Assembly: GCF_017255185.1 (NCBI RefSeq)
Contig: NZ_JAFKCZ010000003.1
Span: 1-64,000 of the forward strand
Direction: 5' to 3'
Length of the DNA stretch: 64,000 nt
From: Parahaliea mediterranea
GTDB lineage: Bacteria; Pseudomonadota; Gammaproteobacteria; Pseudomonadales; Halieaceae
The position numbers were made by a program, and so were the translations under genes. Shown in pieces: positions 30,263 to 40,159 of this stretch. The notes under the pieces were generated by a model. It was not told the origin of the DNA. It made no database searches and was given only the letters and a program-made list of their open reading frames with translations. Positions within the stretch are counted from its first letter, which is position 1, and every line of letters begins with the position of its first letter.

Positions 30263-30796
30263 TCACTGATTTAGATTTAAAAGCTCACTGGCGACACCGA
30301 GTTCGACACGCGATCTCGCCCTTCCAGGTATGTCATGCCCCGAAACAACCCGATAATAATTGCATATGAGTGGTGAACTCATATCACTGCTGCTCCCTCC
30401 TCGACCTTCTGGCGGGTATGGGCAGGCCGCCTCAGTAACGAATAGAACACTGACATCCACAGGAATTGAATTGGGGTCACCTGCAACGGTTGACAGATGT
30501 GTCAAGGGATGTGTCGCCATATCCTCAAAAGGATTGATCTCACCTAAGTTGGAATAGAACGGATCATTCGGCCCACCTCGGTCCCGACCCAGGGCCATCG
30601 TGGCATAGATGCCTGCCTCAGCGGCCTGGAACGATTGGTAGCTATCCTGCATATTGGCAGACATTTTCAAGTTAAGAGAACTGTTGCTGGCAGCAGTGAT
30701 GCTGATGATGGTCACCACCAACAGAAAAAGCAGAGAAACCACCAACGCCACTCCGCTCTGGGATCGCAATGGCAAGCCACTACAAGCAATATTCAT
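30263..30796 (-). CDS. pilX: Type IV pilus minor pilin PilX
   Basis: A 177-residue PilX N-terminal family protein. The hydrophobic segment SGVALVVSLLFLLVVTIISITA begins directly after a short basic leader and lacks the Glu+5, as in PilX/GspK-type tip pseudopilins. SFQAAEAGIYATMALG is a typical PilX continuation. It overlaps pilW by four bases. Confidence 0.9.
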   Translation of the reverse strand: MNIACSGLPLRSQSGVALVVSLLFLLVVTIISITAASNSSLNLKMSANMQDSYQSFQAAEAGIYATMALGRDRGGPNDPFYSNLGEINPFEDMATHPLTHLSTVAGDPNSIPVDVSVLFVTEAACPYPPEGRGGSSSDMSSPLICNYYRVVSGHDIPGRARSRVELGVASELLNLNQ

Positions 30797-31833
30797 CCCC
30801 CCCTCCTGATTTCGAGCTTGGAATTACGTAGTGAAACATTACTACGCACCAACAGGCGGCGAAAATTGTCCCCCGGTGTTACCGCGGTATCACCCAACTG
30901 ATAGGTTTTGTTGTCCACGTAATCGACATCTCCAACCACGCTACGCACTAGCAGAAAAAGCTCTATCGCTACCACGCTCTCCCAATTCGGTACCGACGCG
31001 GCATAATCGTAGCTATCAGCTTCGCCATCTGCATCACTGTCAAATCCAAAACGTAGGCGCATACCCTCAACCCCCGAAACCAAGTCCTCCGTTCGAATTT
31101 CTACGGCACCTGCACCTGCATCCCACCCCAGAACCTTGCGACTTAGGGTAGGAACATTACCGGAACCCGCATTGGGGGCACGTATGTAGTACACCTGCAA
31201 CCGATAGGGCCAAGCAACCCCAAAGGGCACACTTCCACCTTCTTCCACACTGGGAGCTGAACTCACGCCTTGGAAAAGCTCTCCTCTGCCACTCAATGGA
31301 CTTGCGATGACGTACACTTCCTCATTACTCAGTGGCTGTGGAAAGGAGATTGTTCCATCCCTTGGCGCATTGGGGTCATCAGGGTCCGCGTCATACATAG
31401 GCTGTGGCAGAACACTTTTAATCAACAGAACATCAGTGCCCGGCTCCGCGTCAGTCACACACCCAAATGCAGCACCCGACCCATCGGCTCTGGAAGCCAA
31501 CAGGCTGTCAACAGTGTTATTTGCTGCGGCCAGTCCGCTACAATCACCGGAAACAGTACCGAGGGAAGCTGCAACGATATCCGCCGAATTGGCTCCTCCA
31601 AAAAAACGGACATGGCGCAAGGAATCAGTTATAACCTGCAATCCAAAACGTGCGTTCTCAGACAGTTCAGCAACCTGCTCTACCTCGGTGTAGGAGCGTT
31701 TGCTGGCCAAATAGACCGATATCGCTCCACCGATAATAATCAGACCGAGCACCATCGCCACCATGAACTCAATAAGAGAAAAGCCGCGAGAGCCGGCAGG
31801 TATTCTATGCGCTTGATGATTCGATTCCGTCAT
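30793..31833 (-). CDS. pilW: Type IV pilus minor pilin PilW
   Basis: A 346-residue prepilin-like protein with leader PAGSRG/FSLIEFMVAMVLGLIIIGGAISVYLA (Glu at +5). Only the N-terminal helix is conserved; the long beta-rich C-terminal part is typical of PilW. It overlaps pilV by one base and pilX by four, so the order fimT-pilV-pilW-pilX-pilY1-pilE is that of the Pseudomonas minor-pilin operon. Confidence 0.93.
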   Translation of the reverse strand: MTESNHQAHRIPAGSRGFSLIEFMVAMVLGLIIIGGAISVYLASKRSYTEVEQVAELSENARFGLQVITDSLRHVRFFGGANSADIVAASLGTVSGDCSGLAAANNTVDSLLASRADGSGAAFGCVTDAEPGTDVLLIKSVLPQPMYDADPDDPNAPRDGTISFPQPLSNEEVYVIASPLSGRGELFQGVSSAPSVEEGGSVPFGVAWPYRLQVYYIRAPNAGSGNVPTLSRKVLGWDAGAGAVEIRTEDLVSGVEGMRLRFGFDSDADGEADSYDYAASVPNWESVVAIELFLLVRSVVGDVDYVDNKTYQLGDTAVTPGDNFRRLLVRSNVSLRNSKLEIRRGG

Positions 31834-32462
31834 CAGAGTTCAGTCTCGTCTACAACATAGCTACTAACGATCACCTGGCGCCGCCAGGCGTCAGCACCCG
31901 CAGCCGCACCACCACATACGGTATCCCCCGCCTGGGTGGCATCCGAAGTTTCCTCCAACCCCCGCCACTGTACGATCACGCGAACCATGCCCGAACGGGT
32001 AGCGCCAGAATCAGCCACAAAATCCACGCAACCCAACGGATTGATCAGGCCTGCCGCATTGGAGGTCACACCACCTTCCGTGACCGTAACTGAAGCGCCA
32101 TCAAGCATCCGCTCCCATACCCAACGGTCGTGCAATGCCATTTCATGAGGCAGGCAGGTAGCTGCCGTACAATTCGGCGAGGGTTCGGTTCCGATAGTGC
32201 CATCACCAAGGGCGTTACCGTTCGAAAAATAGGTAACCACCCCAGCAGGATTAATTCGTATACGCTCCAGCAAATCGTTGGCCAGTGCAACAGCCTGAGT
32301 ACGTTGAATAGCCTGGTGCTGGGAGGCCTTCGAAAGGGCCTGTAAACTGACCACACCCAATAGACCAATAGAAAGGATGACGAAAGCTGCCAACGCCTCG
32401 ATCAACGTCATACCGCTCTGGCGATTTACAATACGCATCGAGCAACTTCTAGCAACCGACAT
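31833..32462 (-). CDS. pilV: Type IV pilus minor pilin PilV
   Basis: A 209-residue prepilin with leader NRQSG/MTLIEALAAFVILSIGLLGVVSL. I placed the start at 32462 because a strong AGGAGG lies five bases upstream; it overlaps the end of fimT by 14 bases. An internal ATG at 32438 would give a shorter leader but has no good ribosome-binding site. Its C-terminal domain includes paired cysteines. Confidence 0.88.
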   Translation of the reverse strand: MSVARSCSMRIVNRQSGMTLIEALAAFVILSIGLLGVVSLQALSKASQHQAIQRTQAVALANDLLERIRINPAGVVTYFSNGNALGDGTIGTEPSPNCTAATCLPHEMALHDRWVWERMLDGASVTVTEGGVTSNAAGLINPLGCVDFVADSGATRSGMVRVIVQWRGLEETSDATQAGDTVCGGAAAGADAWRRQVIVSSYVVDETEL

Positions 32463-33048
32463 TGCCGCCTCCTGCGTCCTCGACAATGCCATCCTGTGGC
32501 GTACTGGTATCTACTGCAGCCCTGATTGAGCCTACAGGATTGACTATCAGCCCCCGGGCACTATTGACACCACGTTCATCACAAAAGGTGAAGGTGCCAT
32601 CAAAACCAAGGGCGTTGCCCCTTGAGTCAAATCTCACCCGACGGTTACCATTGTCGAATGATGCTTCCACATGTGTATTCTGCCGCGACTCCCATTGAAT
32701 ACGCTCTTCATCTGGATTATTCGGATCTGGAGCATTGTCGTCGTTTGTGTCGACAAAAGTCATATAGCCTCGATTCCACGCATCTGTATTATTGCAGGCC
32801 GTACCATCTACCGTAGGACACACCACCACTGGAGCCCTTCGTGCCAGCGCTTCAGATCGGGCGTTATTCAAAATCGCTCGCAGCGCGTAGACCTCGGACA
32901 CCATGCGATTATTGCGAATCAACTCCTGAAAACCCGGAGCGGCCACTAGCAACAAAACGGCCAACACAGCCAGCACGATCATCAACTCAATGAGCGTAAA
33001 ACCCTGCCTACGGCGCGCATTTGAACTGATATGCCCCCTAAAGGCCAT
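32449..33048 (-). CDS. fimT: FimT/GspH-type pseudopilin
   Basis: A 199-residue prepilin with leader RRRQG/FTLIELMIVLAVLAVLLLVAAPGF and a GspH-like C-terminal domain (NNARSEALARRAPVVVCP, a FimT hallmark). The C-terminus GGGNVGC is unusually Gly-rich and ends in Cys. FimT has been linked to DNA binding during natural transformation in some gammaproteobacteria. The ATG at 33048 follows GGGAG. It is first in the operon. Confidence 0.9.
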   Translation of the reverse strand: MAFRGHISSNARRRQGFTLIELMIVLAVLAVLLLVAAPGFQELIRNNRMVSEVYALRAILNNARSEALARRAPVVVCPTVDGTACNNTDAWNRGYMTFVDTNDDNAPDPNNPDEERIQWESRQNTHVEASFDNGNRRVRFDSRGNALGFDGTFTFCDERGVNSARGLIVNPVGSIRAAVDTSTPQDGIVEDAGGGNVGC

Positions 33049-33207
33049 TCGATCTCCCAAGAATCCGATGGACTAATCACCGGTTAGCCTACTTGCTTGC
33101 GTAGTGCTAGCAAGCGCCGCCACGACAAACGGTTGATCGCGCCGATAACCGGCACTGGGCCGGAAAAAAACGTGAACGGCGTCACACTTGCTCACGCAAT
33201 AGCGGCA

Positions 33208-33243
33208 CAAAAAAGCCCCGGCGCCAAACAGGCAACCGGGGCT
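33208..33243 (-). terminator. Intrinsic terminator of the adhesin gene
   Basis: On the minus strand AGCCCCGG ... CCGGGGCT forms an eight-base stem with a 14-base loop, followed by a T6 run. It starts about 20 bases after the adhesin stop codon. Confidence 0.85.
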
Positions 33244-33262
33244 GATCGAAGCGCCCTTCAGG

Positions 33263-36200
33263 CTACTGGTCCACGTTCAACTTCCCGCTGTCCAGCATGC
33301 TCTGGATCACCGACTGCAGGTCGTCATGGCCGGACACCAGGTCCACGCCAGCCAGGGTGATGGTCTGGTCGACGTGGCCAGTGTCGGCGACGCTGCCGTC
33401 GAATTCGCCATTGACGCTGACCTTGATCACGGTGTCGGTGCCATCGCTCTGGATATCGAGGTAGCTGGTGAGATCTGCGCCCTCGGCCTCCTCGCCCTGC
33501 AACAGGTCGCGCAGGTCCAGGGCGTCGCTGCCCGCGTCGCCGAAGCCGAAGATGGTGGCGCTCTCCCCGGCTTCCCCGTCTTCGTTGAGCGCGAAGGCGA
33601 AGATATCGTCGCCGCTGGTGGCGAGTAGCTCGGGACCGTCCTGCACGTGTTCCTCGAACTGCGTGACACCGGCGTGCTCGCTGAGCATGTCCCGCACGTG
33701 CTGCATCGCGTCCGCCTCGGACACCGGCGTGAAGCCGGCCTCGGCCAGGGTCTGCTGCAGTTCGGTACCGGATGCGGATGCCAGGTCGATACGGGTCCCG
33801 GCCAGGGCCTGGTGCGCCTGTTCGGACACGGTAATGCCGTTGTAGGGGTCGGCGTCACTGTCCAGGGACTGGAGGAACACCGCCATGTTTTCCACATAGT
33901 GGTGGTTGAGGTCCTCCAGGCCGGTGCCGGCGATCTCCTGCAGGAAGACCTTGCCGTCGTCGGCCAGGGCTTCGGCACTGAAGGTACCCACCACGACACT
34001 GCCCACGCTCAGCGTGATCAGGTCGCCCGCGGCATAGTTGAAGCGGCCGTCCTGGTCGGTGACACCGGACAGGCCGGAAGTGGTTTCGTAGCGCATGCCC
34101 GCCACGACGCCGTCGATCACGGCGCCGTTCTGGATCACCAGGGGCGTGGTGCCCGACATCGCGGTATCGCCATCCACTTCGGTGGCCACGGTCCTCAGGC
34201 TGAGGTTGAGATCCGGCGCCTCGCCGTTTGGCCCTTCGTTGACGCTAAGGACCACATTGCCGTTGATCGAGGTGACACCCGCGGGGACTTCCACCACCCA
34301 GGTACCGCCCCCGGCGTTGGTCACGGTGAGCCCGCTGCCAGCCGCGGGCGCCAGCACCGCGCCGGCCGGCACATTGAGGATTTCCACCGACAGGGATTCC
34401 GACCCGTCAAAATTGTCATCCCCGAGGGCGGCCTGCAGGTTCAGCGTGTAGACATAGGTATCCGGGAGCTCCGCCACCGCGACACCGTTGATCACCACAC
34501 TCTCGGTGGTCTGCGTGGTTTCGGCGCCGAAAGTCAGTTCCGCACGGCCCTGGTCATCCAGCGTTACCTGAATCTGCGGCTGGTGATTGAGGTTAAACGC
34601 GCGGTTGGTTGAGCTGGGGCTACCGTAGTAGTAGGCGGTCGCGCCATTGGGCAGTGTCTCTGTCGAGGTGGGCCCGGCACTGCTACCACTGGCGTTGTAG
34701 AAGAAGATGGCCACCGGACTGCCGTCAACCAGCACCCCCCAGTTGTCGTCGAAATAGGAACCGCTACCGTCGTAGTTCCACGAACCACTGATGGAGGCAT
34801 CCAGGGTCACTGTCACTGTCTGGTTGGCAAAGGTGCTGCCAAAATCCAGGGTCGAGGAGATGGTGTCCCCGTAGTTGAACCCCGGAGTGCCGTCGATATT
34901 GTCGTCGCCGACCTGATCGCCGATCTGGCCGCCCAGCACGATGCTATGGTCGTTGTTCTGGACCACAGTGCCCACCACTTCCACCAGCACATCACTTGGC
35001 TGGTCGGCCACATGCTCCACATTGACCTGTACAGTGGCTTCGTCCGTATCGCCGTCACCGTCCTCCACCCGGTAGGTGAAGGCGTCCTCGTCCGCCGTGC
35101 TCGTAGGGAACTCCGCCGTCGGGCTGTAGGTGAACTGCTGGGTCGCGCGATCGTAGCTGACCTCGCCGTGCTCGGTGGTCACTACCTGGCTGACGTCGCC
35201 GCTGCCGAATACCAACTCGACACCTTCGATATGCGTCACCTGGCCGCCGTCGGCGCCAAAGCTGGCGTCCAGATCGATAACGACCTGGCCGTCCTCCGCC
35301 ACCGCGACACCGGACACATCATTGACCACCGGCGTGTCGTCATCCACCGATACAGTGAAACTGGTGCCGCCAGTGCTACCGCCCTGGTCCATAACGGACA
35401 CATCCACCGTGAACGGCGCCGAGTTGTCCTCGGTGCCATCGACACTGTGCCGGACCGGCTGGTTCAGCTGCATGGTGTAGTCCGCGGAGGTCGCGCCCAC
35501 GTTGTCCAGGGTGATGGTAAACACCTGGTCCGCGGCCTGCGTCGGATCACCGCCCGCCTTGTAACCGGTCAACACGCCGTTGGCGAAAGTGGTAACCACC
35601 TCGGCGCCGTCCAGGGTGTACAAGCCCGTCGCGTCGCCGGCGGTCGACAACGTGATCGCGGCTGGCGCGGCCACCAGGCTGTAGGTGATCTGCCCGCTGA
35701 GAGCGGAGGTATCATCCTCCGGTCCACCGGGGTTGCCCGCGGACACCGGCGTAAGGGCGTCATCATCGTCCGCCACCAGGTTGGTATCGGCCAGGACCTC
35801 GCCCACGCCGCCATCGGTCAATGTGACGGTGAACTGCGCGGTGCTGGTGTCGCCATCACCGTCGGTGATGGTGTAGACAAAGGTCTCCACCTCGGTTTCG
35901 CCGTTGGCGACGCTCTGGGTGGTGTTGGTATACAGCAGGTTGCCGCTGCCATCGATGGTGATGCTGCCACCCTTGTCACCAACGGCGATGCTGATGCTGG
36001 GCGCACCCTCGCCATCGGCACCAAAATGGTCATTGTCCAGCAGGGTATCCACCGCGCCGACATTCACCGCGCTGGCGTTCTCTTCCACCGCAAGCAGATT
36101 GCCGTCATCGGTCGCCACCGGGCCGTCATCGAGGATATCGATGACCATATTGGTATCGTCGGTGTCGTTGTCGCTGTCGGTCACCACGACGTTGAACTGG

Positions 36201-39200
36201 TCGCGGATGCCTTCCGCCGAACCCGAGCCCGGGTTGAGCGGATGCTCCTGGGTGCTGCCGTCAAGGGTATAGCGCCAGCTGTACACGCCGCCGGCCAGGG
36301 TCACCTCCAGAGTGCCGTAGTCACCGCCGACCGTACCACCATTGGTCACGTCCACGCCGTCGATGACCAGCAACTGCGTGGTGTCGCTGCCGCTGTGGGT
36401 GATATTGAAAGTGCCCGAGGTGCTCTCGGCGTCACTATTCGCGTCGCTGCCGGTGGGCAGGGCCGCCTCGTCCACCACGCCACCGGCATCGCTGTAGACC
36501 ACCGATACGGTGGGCACCGAATCACTTTCGATGTCGAGATTCACCGTGGCGGTCGAGGTGTCACCGTCGCTGTCGATGATGGTGTAGGTAAAGCTGTCCG
36601 CGCCCTCGGCCTCGGCATCCGGGGTGTAGGTGAACGTACCGTCGTTGTTGTATTGCACGCTGCCCTTGGTCGGGCCCGTGGTCACGCTCACGCCGCTTGC
36701 CAGGTCCACGCCATCGGCGCCCGCGGCATCGTTGTCAAACACGTCTATGAGCACGGAGACCTGATTCTCTCCCAACAACACCGGACCGTCGTCATTCGCA
36801 AACGGGCCGTCGTCGGCAATGCTCAGGCTCAGGGTGGCGTTGGCCACGCTGCCGTCGCTGTCGGTGAGGGTCACGCTCACCACGGCGCTATCGCTGTCAT
36901 CGCCCACCGCGTGGGCATAGGGCCCCAGCTGGGTGAAGGTGTAGGCGCCAGTGGTCTCATTGATGACCAACTGCCAGCTGCCATCGTCGGCGGAGAAGAT
37001 CGTCAGCCCCCCGGCGCTGGCCTGGCTGGCGCTGCCCAACCCGCCGTCGTAGCTGGCGGCGAAACTCACCGGGGTATCGCTGCCGAAATCGAAGGCCAGG
37101 GAGCCGGTGTCACTGGACGGGCCCGCATCGCCGGTGGCGGCGATGCCGTTCTGGGCACTGGGCGCGCTGTTGTCGCCGGCGAAGGTGATGGTCAACGTGG
37201 TGCTGGCGGTATCGCCGTCGGCGTCGGTGATTTCGTAGGTAAACACGTCCTGGGAGCCGGCCGGAACCGAAGCGTTCGGCGTGTAGGTGTAGTCGCCGTT
37301 TGCCCCCAGGGTCAGGGTACCGAAGTTGCCGGTGAGCGCCGTGCCCACGGTGCCGCCGGTAATACCTGTCACCGTCGCGCCGCCATCGGCGCCGGCAGTG
37401 TCGTTATCCATGACGTTACCGGTGACGCCGGGGCCACCCTCGGTGGCGGCGCCGCCATCGGCGAGGGCCGTGGGGCCGTCGTCGGCGATGCTCAGGCTGA
37501 GGCTTGCGTTGGCCACGCTGCCGTCGCTGTCGGTGAGGGTCACGCTCACCACGGCGCTGTCGCTGTCGTCGCCCACCGCGTGGGCATAGGGCCCCAGCTG
37601 GGTGAAGGTGTAGGCACCGGTGGTCTCATTGATGACCAGCTGCCAGCTGCCGTCGTCGGCGGAGAACGTCGTCAGCCCTCCGGCGCTGGCCTGGCTGGCG
37701 CCGCCCAGCCCGCCATCGTAGCTCGCCGCGAAAGTCACGGGGGTATCGCTACCGAAATCGAAGGCCAGGGAGCCGGTGTCGCTGGACGGACCCGCGTCGC
37801 CGGTGGCGGCGGCGCCATTCTGGGCGCTGGGCGCGCTGTTGTCGCCCTCGAAGGAAATGGTCAGCGTGGTGCTGGCGGTATCGCCGTCGGCATCGGTGAT
37901 TTCGTAGGTGAACACATCCTGCGCGCCCTCGGGTACGCTGGCGTTCGGGGTGTAGATGTAGCTGCCATCGCCTTGCAGGACCAGGCTGCCGTGGCTGCCC
38001 GCCAGCGGGCTGCCGATGTCGCCGCCGGCGAGCCCGGTGACGGTTGCGGGGGCGTCGGCGCCGGCGCTGTCATTGGCCAGCACATTGCCGGTGACCGCCT
38101 CGCCACCCTCGGCGGCACTATTGCTGTCCTCAACGGCGCTGGGGCCGTCGTCCAGGATATCGACCACCAGATTGGCCGAGGCGGTGTCGCCATCGTCGTC
38201 GGTGACGGTCACGGCGAAGTTCTCGGCAACGCCTTCCGCCGTGCCGGTGCTGCCCGCATTCGGGTGGGAAGCGGCATCCTGCAGGGTGTAGGACCAGCTG
38301 TAGGCGCCGCCGGACACGGTGACAGTCAAGGTGCCGTACTGGCCCTGCACCACGCCACCGCCAGTGACGTCCTGTCCCGCCACCACCAGGCTGGCGAGGC
38401 TGTCGACACCGGTGGTAATACTGAAGGCGCCCGAGGTGGTCTCGGCGGTACTCGGGGCATTGCTGCCGGAAGACAGCGCCGCCTCGTCCACCGCGCCGCC
38501 GTCGACGGCCAGGGCTGGCTCGTCGTCCTGCGGCGGCGGGGGCGGCGGAGGCGGGGGCGGTTCCGTGCCGTCAACAATGGTCACAATGCCCTGGTCGTCG
38601 GCGATGGTCGCGTTGGTGGCGTTGCTGAGGTTAACCAGGAACTGCTCGACACCCTCCTCGAAAGTATCGGTATTGGTGCCAAAGAGGATGGTGACCTCGG
38701 TCTGGCCGGGAGCAAACGTCACCGTACCGCTGTCGGGGTCATAGTCGCCGCCACTGACCGTGGCGCTGCCGTCGGCGGACGCGAACTGCACGGTAACCGG
38801 CTGGTCGCTGGCCGCGGACAGCGACAGGGTCACCGCGGCGGTGGCGCCTTCAACCACGGTGACATCGTTGATGCTGATACTGGGCAGGGGCGCAGGGTCC
38901 GGCTCGATGATCGTCACCACCCCCTGGCCGTCCGCGATCTCCGCGCCGCTGGGGTCGCTCAGGTTGACGAAAAAGTGTTCGGTACCCTCGGTGAGGTTAT
39001 CGGGATTGGTCTGGACCTGGAGCGTCACGGTGGTCTGCCCGGGGGCGAAGGTAATTTCACCGGTTTCGGGGTTGTAGTCGCCACCGGTCACCGTCGCGCT
39101 GTCATCGGCGCTGGCAAAAACCACCGTGACCACCTCGTCACTGGGCTCGGACAGGGTCACGGTCAGCGTAGCCACATCGCCCTCGACCACGGTGACATCG

Positions 39201-40009
39201 TCGATGCTCAGGGTCGGCGGCTCTTCCGGCGGCGGTGGGGGCGGCGCCGGATCACCGGTGACGGTCACGGTCACCACCGCGGTGTCGCCATTGTTGCCAT
39301 CCGGCGTGATCGCGGTATAGGTAAAGGTATCCACCCCGGTGAATCCCGGGTCGGGCGTGTAGGTCACGGTATTGTCGGGGTTGATCACCGCAGAACCGTT
39401 CGCCGGCTGGGTAATGGCGGTAACGGTCGAACCTTCGATGAAGTCATCGTTGCGCTGCACGTCGATGACCACCGGCTCGCCTTCCTCGGTGGTCTCGCTG
39501 TCGTCGATGGCGTCGACGGGGATAATCGCCTCAGCCTGGTCCACCGGTGCCTCATCACCGAAGGCCGCCGGCGCCGCGAGGCCGCTGAATTCGCTGGTAT
39601 TCTCCACCACACGACCGAGGCGAACCCAGCTGTGGCCGCCATTCTCCGCACCGCCGGAGCCACTGGCACCACCGGCGGCAGTGGCTTCCAGCACATCGCC
39701 GATATCCTGGTCGCCTTCCAGCGCCGCCAGCACGGCCTCCACCGAGGCATCCTCCACCGCGCTCTCATCGGCACCGGCGGCGCGATCCGCCAACAGGTCC
39801 CGGCTCAGGGTCAGCTCGTCGACGTCGCGAACCGCGAAGGGATTGCCATCGGCCATCGACAGCTCCACCTGGGCGCCGTCGGGGGTTACCACGGTTTCGC
39901 CTTCCAGCAGGACATCACCCGCGGACAATTCCCGCAGTTCACCTTCGGCATTACGGGCAAAGGCCTTGCCCTCGACTGCCACCACCGTTGCGATTGCTAC
40001 ATTGGCCAT
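33263..40009 (-). CDS. Giant LapA-like type I secreted adhesin
   Basis: A 2248-residue protein. Approximate order: retention module (1-110) ending at the TAAGG site (residues 110-114) for LapG; Gly-rich linker; cadherin-like Big domain (170-250); two Calx-beta domains (267-368, 373-476); ten-Pro linker (near 480); VCBS/T1SS-143-type repeats (500-1580), including a duplicated 223-residue module; a beta-rich region (1650-1950); a domain with GMRYETTSGLSGVTDQDGRF (1970-2080); and a C-terminal type I secretion target region (last 110 residues). The cytoplasmic start and lack of a signal peptide fit type I export. The ATG at 40009 follows GGAAAGGAAG. Canonical GGxGxD RTX repeats are not evident. 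It should tether cells to surfaces or each other. Confidence 0.95.
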   Translation of the reverse strand: MANVAIATVVAVEGKAFARNAEGELRELSAGDVLLEGETVVTPDGAQVELSMADGNPFAVRDVDELTLSRDLLADRAAGADESAVEDASVEAVLAALEGDQDIGDVLEATAAGGASGSGGAENGGHSWVRLGRVVENTSEFSGLAAPAAFGDEAPVDQAEAIIPVDAIDDSETTEEGEPVVIDVQRNDDFIEGSTVTAITQPANGSAVINPDNTVTYTPDPGFTGVDTFTYTAITPDGNNGDTAVVTVTVTGDPAPPPPPPEEPPTLSIDDVTVVEGDVATLTVTLSEPSDEVVTVVFASADDSATVTGGDYNPETGEITFAPGQTTVTLQVQTNPDNLTEGTEHFFVNLSDPSGAEIADGQGVVTIIEPDPAPLPSISINDVTVVEGATAAVTLSLSAASDQPVTVQFASADGSATVSGGDYDPDSGTVTFAPGQTEVTILFGTNTDTFEEGVEQFLVNLSNATNATIADDQGIVTIVDGTEPPPPPPPPPPQDDEPALAVDGGAVDEAALSSGSNAPSTAETTSGAFSITTGVDSLASLVVAGQDVTGGGVVQGQYGTLTVTVSGGAYSWSYTLQDAASHPNAGSTGTAEGVAENFAVTVTDDDGDTASANLVVDILDDGPSAVEDSNSAAEGGEAVTGNVLANDSAGADAPATVTGLAGGDIGSPLAGSHGSLVLQGDGSYIYTPNASVPEGAQDVFTYEITDADGDTASTTLTISFEGDNSAPSAQNGAAATGDAGPSSDTGSLAFDFGSDTPVTFAASYDGGLGGASQASAGGLTTFSADDGSWQLVINETTGAYTFTQLGPYAHAVGDDSDSAVVSVTLTDSDGSVANASLSLSIADDGPTALADGGAATEGGPGVTGNVMDNDTAGADGGATVTGITGGTVGTALTGNFGTLTLGANGDYTYTPNASVPAGSQDVFTYEITDADGDTASTTLTITFAGDNSAPSAQNGIAATGDAGPSSDTGSLAFDFGSDTPVSFAASYDGGLGSASQASAGGLTIFSADDGSWQLVINETTGAYTFTQLGPYAHAVGDDSDSAVVSVTLTDSDGSVANATLSLSIADDGPFANDDGPVLLGENQVSVLIDVFDNDAAGADGVDLASGVSVTTGPTKGSVQYNNDGTFTYTPDAEAEGADSFTYTIIDSDGDTSTATVNLDIESDSVPTVSVVYSDAGGVVDEAALPTGSDANSDAESTSGTFNITHSGSDTTQLLVIDGVDVTNGGTVGGDYGTLEVTLAGGVYSWRYTLDGSTQEHPLNPGSGSAEGIRDQFNVVVTDSDNDTDDTNMVIDILDDGPVATDDGNLLAVEENASAVNVGAVDTLLDNDHFGADGEGAPSISIAVGDKGGSITIDGSGNLLYTNTTQSVANGETEVETFVYTITDGDGDTSTAQFTVTLTDGGVGEVLADTNLVADDDDALTPVSAGNPGGPEDDTSALSGQITYSLVAAPAAITLSTAGDATGLYTLDGAEVVTTFANGVLTGYKAGGDPTQAADQVFTITLDNVGATSADYTMQLNQPVRHSVDGTEDNSAPFTVDVSVMDQGGSTGGTSFTVSVDDDTPVVNDVSGVAVAEDGQVVIDLDASFGADGGQVTHIEGVELVFGSGDVSQVVTTEHGEVSYDRATQQFTYSPTAEFPTSTADEDAFTYRVEDGDGDTDEATVQVNVEHVADQPSDVLVEVVGTVVQNNDHSIVLGGQIGDQVGDDNIDGTPGFNYGDTISSTLDFGSTFANQTVTVTLDASISGSWNYDGSGSYFDDNWGVLVDGSPVAIFFYNASGSSAGPTSTETLPNGATAYYYGSPSSTNRAFNLNHQPQIQVTLDDQGRAELTFGAETTQTTESVVINGVAVAELPDTYVYTLNLQAALGDDNFDGSESLSVEILNVPAGAVLAPAAGSGLTVTNAGGGTWVVEVPAGVTSINGNVVLSVNEGPNGEAPDLNLSLRTVATEVDGDTAMSGTTPLVIQNGAVIDGVVAGMRYETTSGLSGVTDQDGRFNYAAGDLITLSVGSVVVGTFSAEALADDGKVFLQEIAGTGLEDLNHHYVENMAVFLQSLDSDADPYNGITVSEQAHQALAGTRIDLASASGTELQQTLAEAGFTPVSEADAMQHVRDMLSEHAGVTQFEEHVQDGPELLATSGDDIFAFALNEDGEAGESATIFGFGDAGSDALDLRDLLQGEEAEGADLTSYLDIQSDGTDTVIKVSVNGEFDGSVADTGHVDQTITLAGVDLVSGHDDLQSVIQSMLDSGKLNVDQ
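36804..38141 (-). repeat. In-gene tandem duplication of a 669-bp adhesin module
   Basis: Two near-identical copies, 36804-37472 and 37473-38141, lie exactly 669 bp (223 codons) apart, in frame. Each encodes one VCBS-like unit plus the following region (for example LGPYAHAVGDDSDSAVVSV in both). A third occurrence of the boundary motif at 38142 marks the end of the second copy. Confidence 0.88.
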
Positions 40010-40159
40010 GTTGCGCTTCCTTTCCTCTGCCGGCGCCCACCGGCGCGTGTCCATCCGGCCGCCGGGCGACCGAATACTGATTTCGAGGGTTGTATGCTAG
40101 GGCGCCCCGCGGCAAGGGGCATTGTACTTTTGGGCAGTACCGGCGAAAAAATGCGTGAT

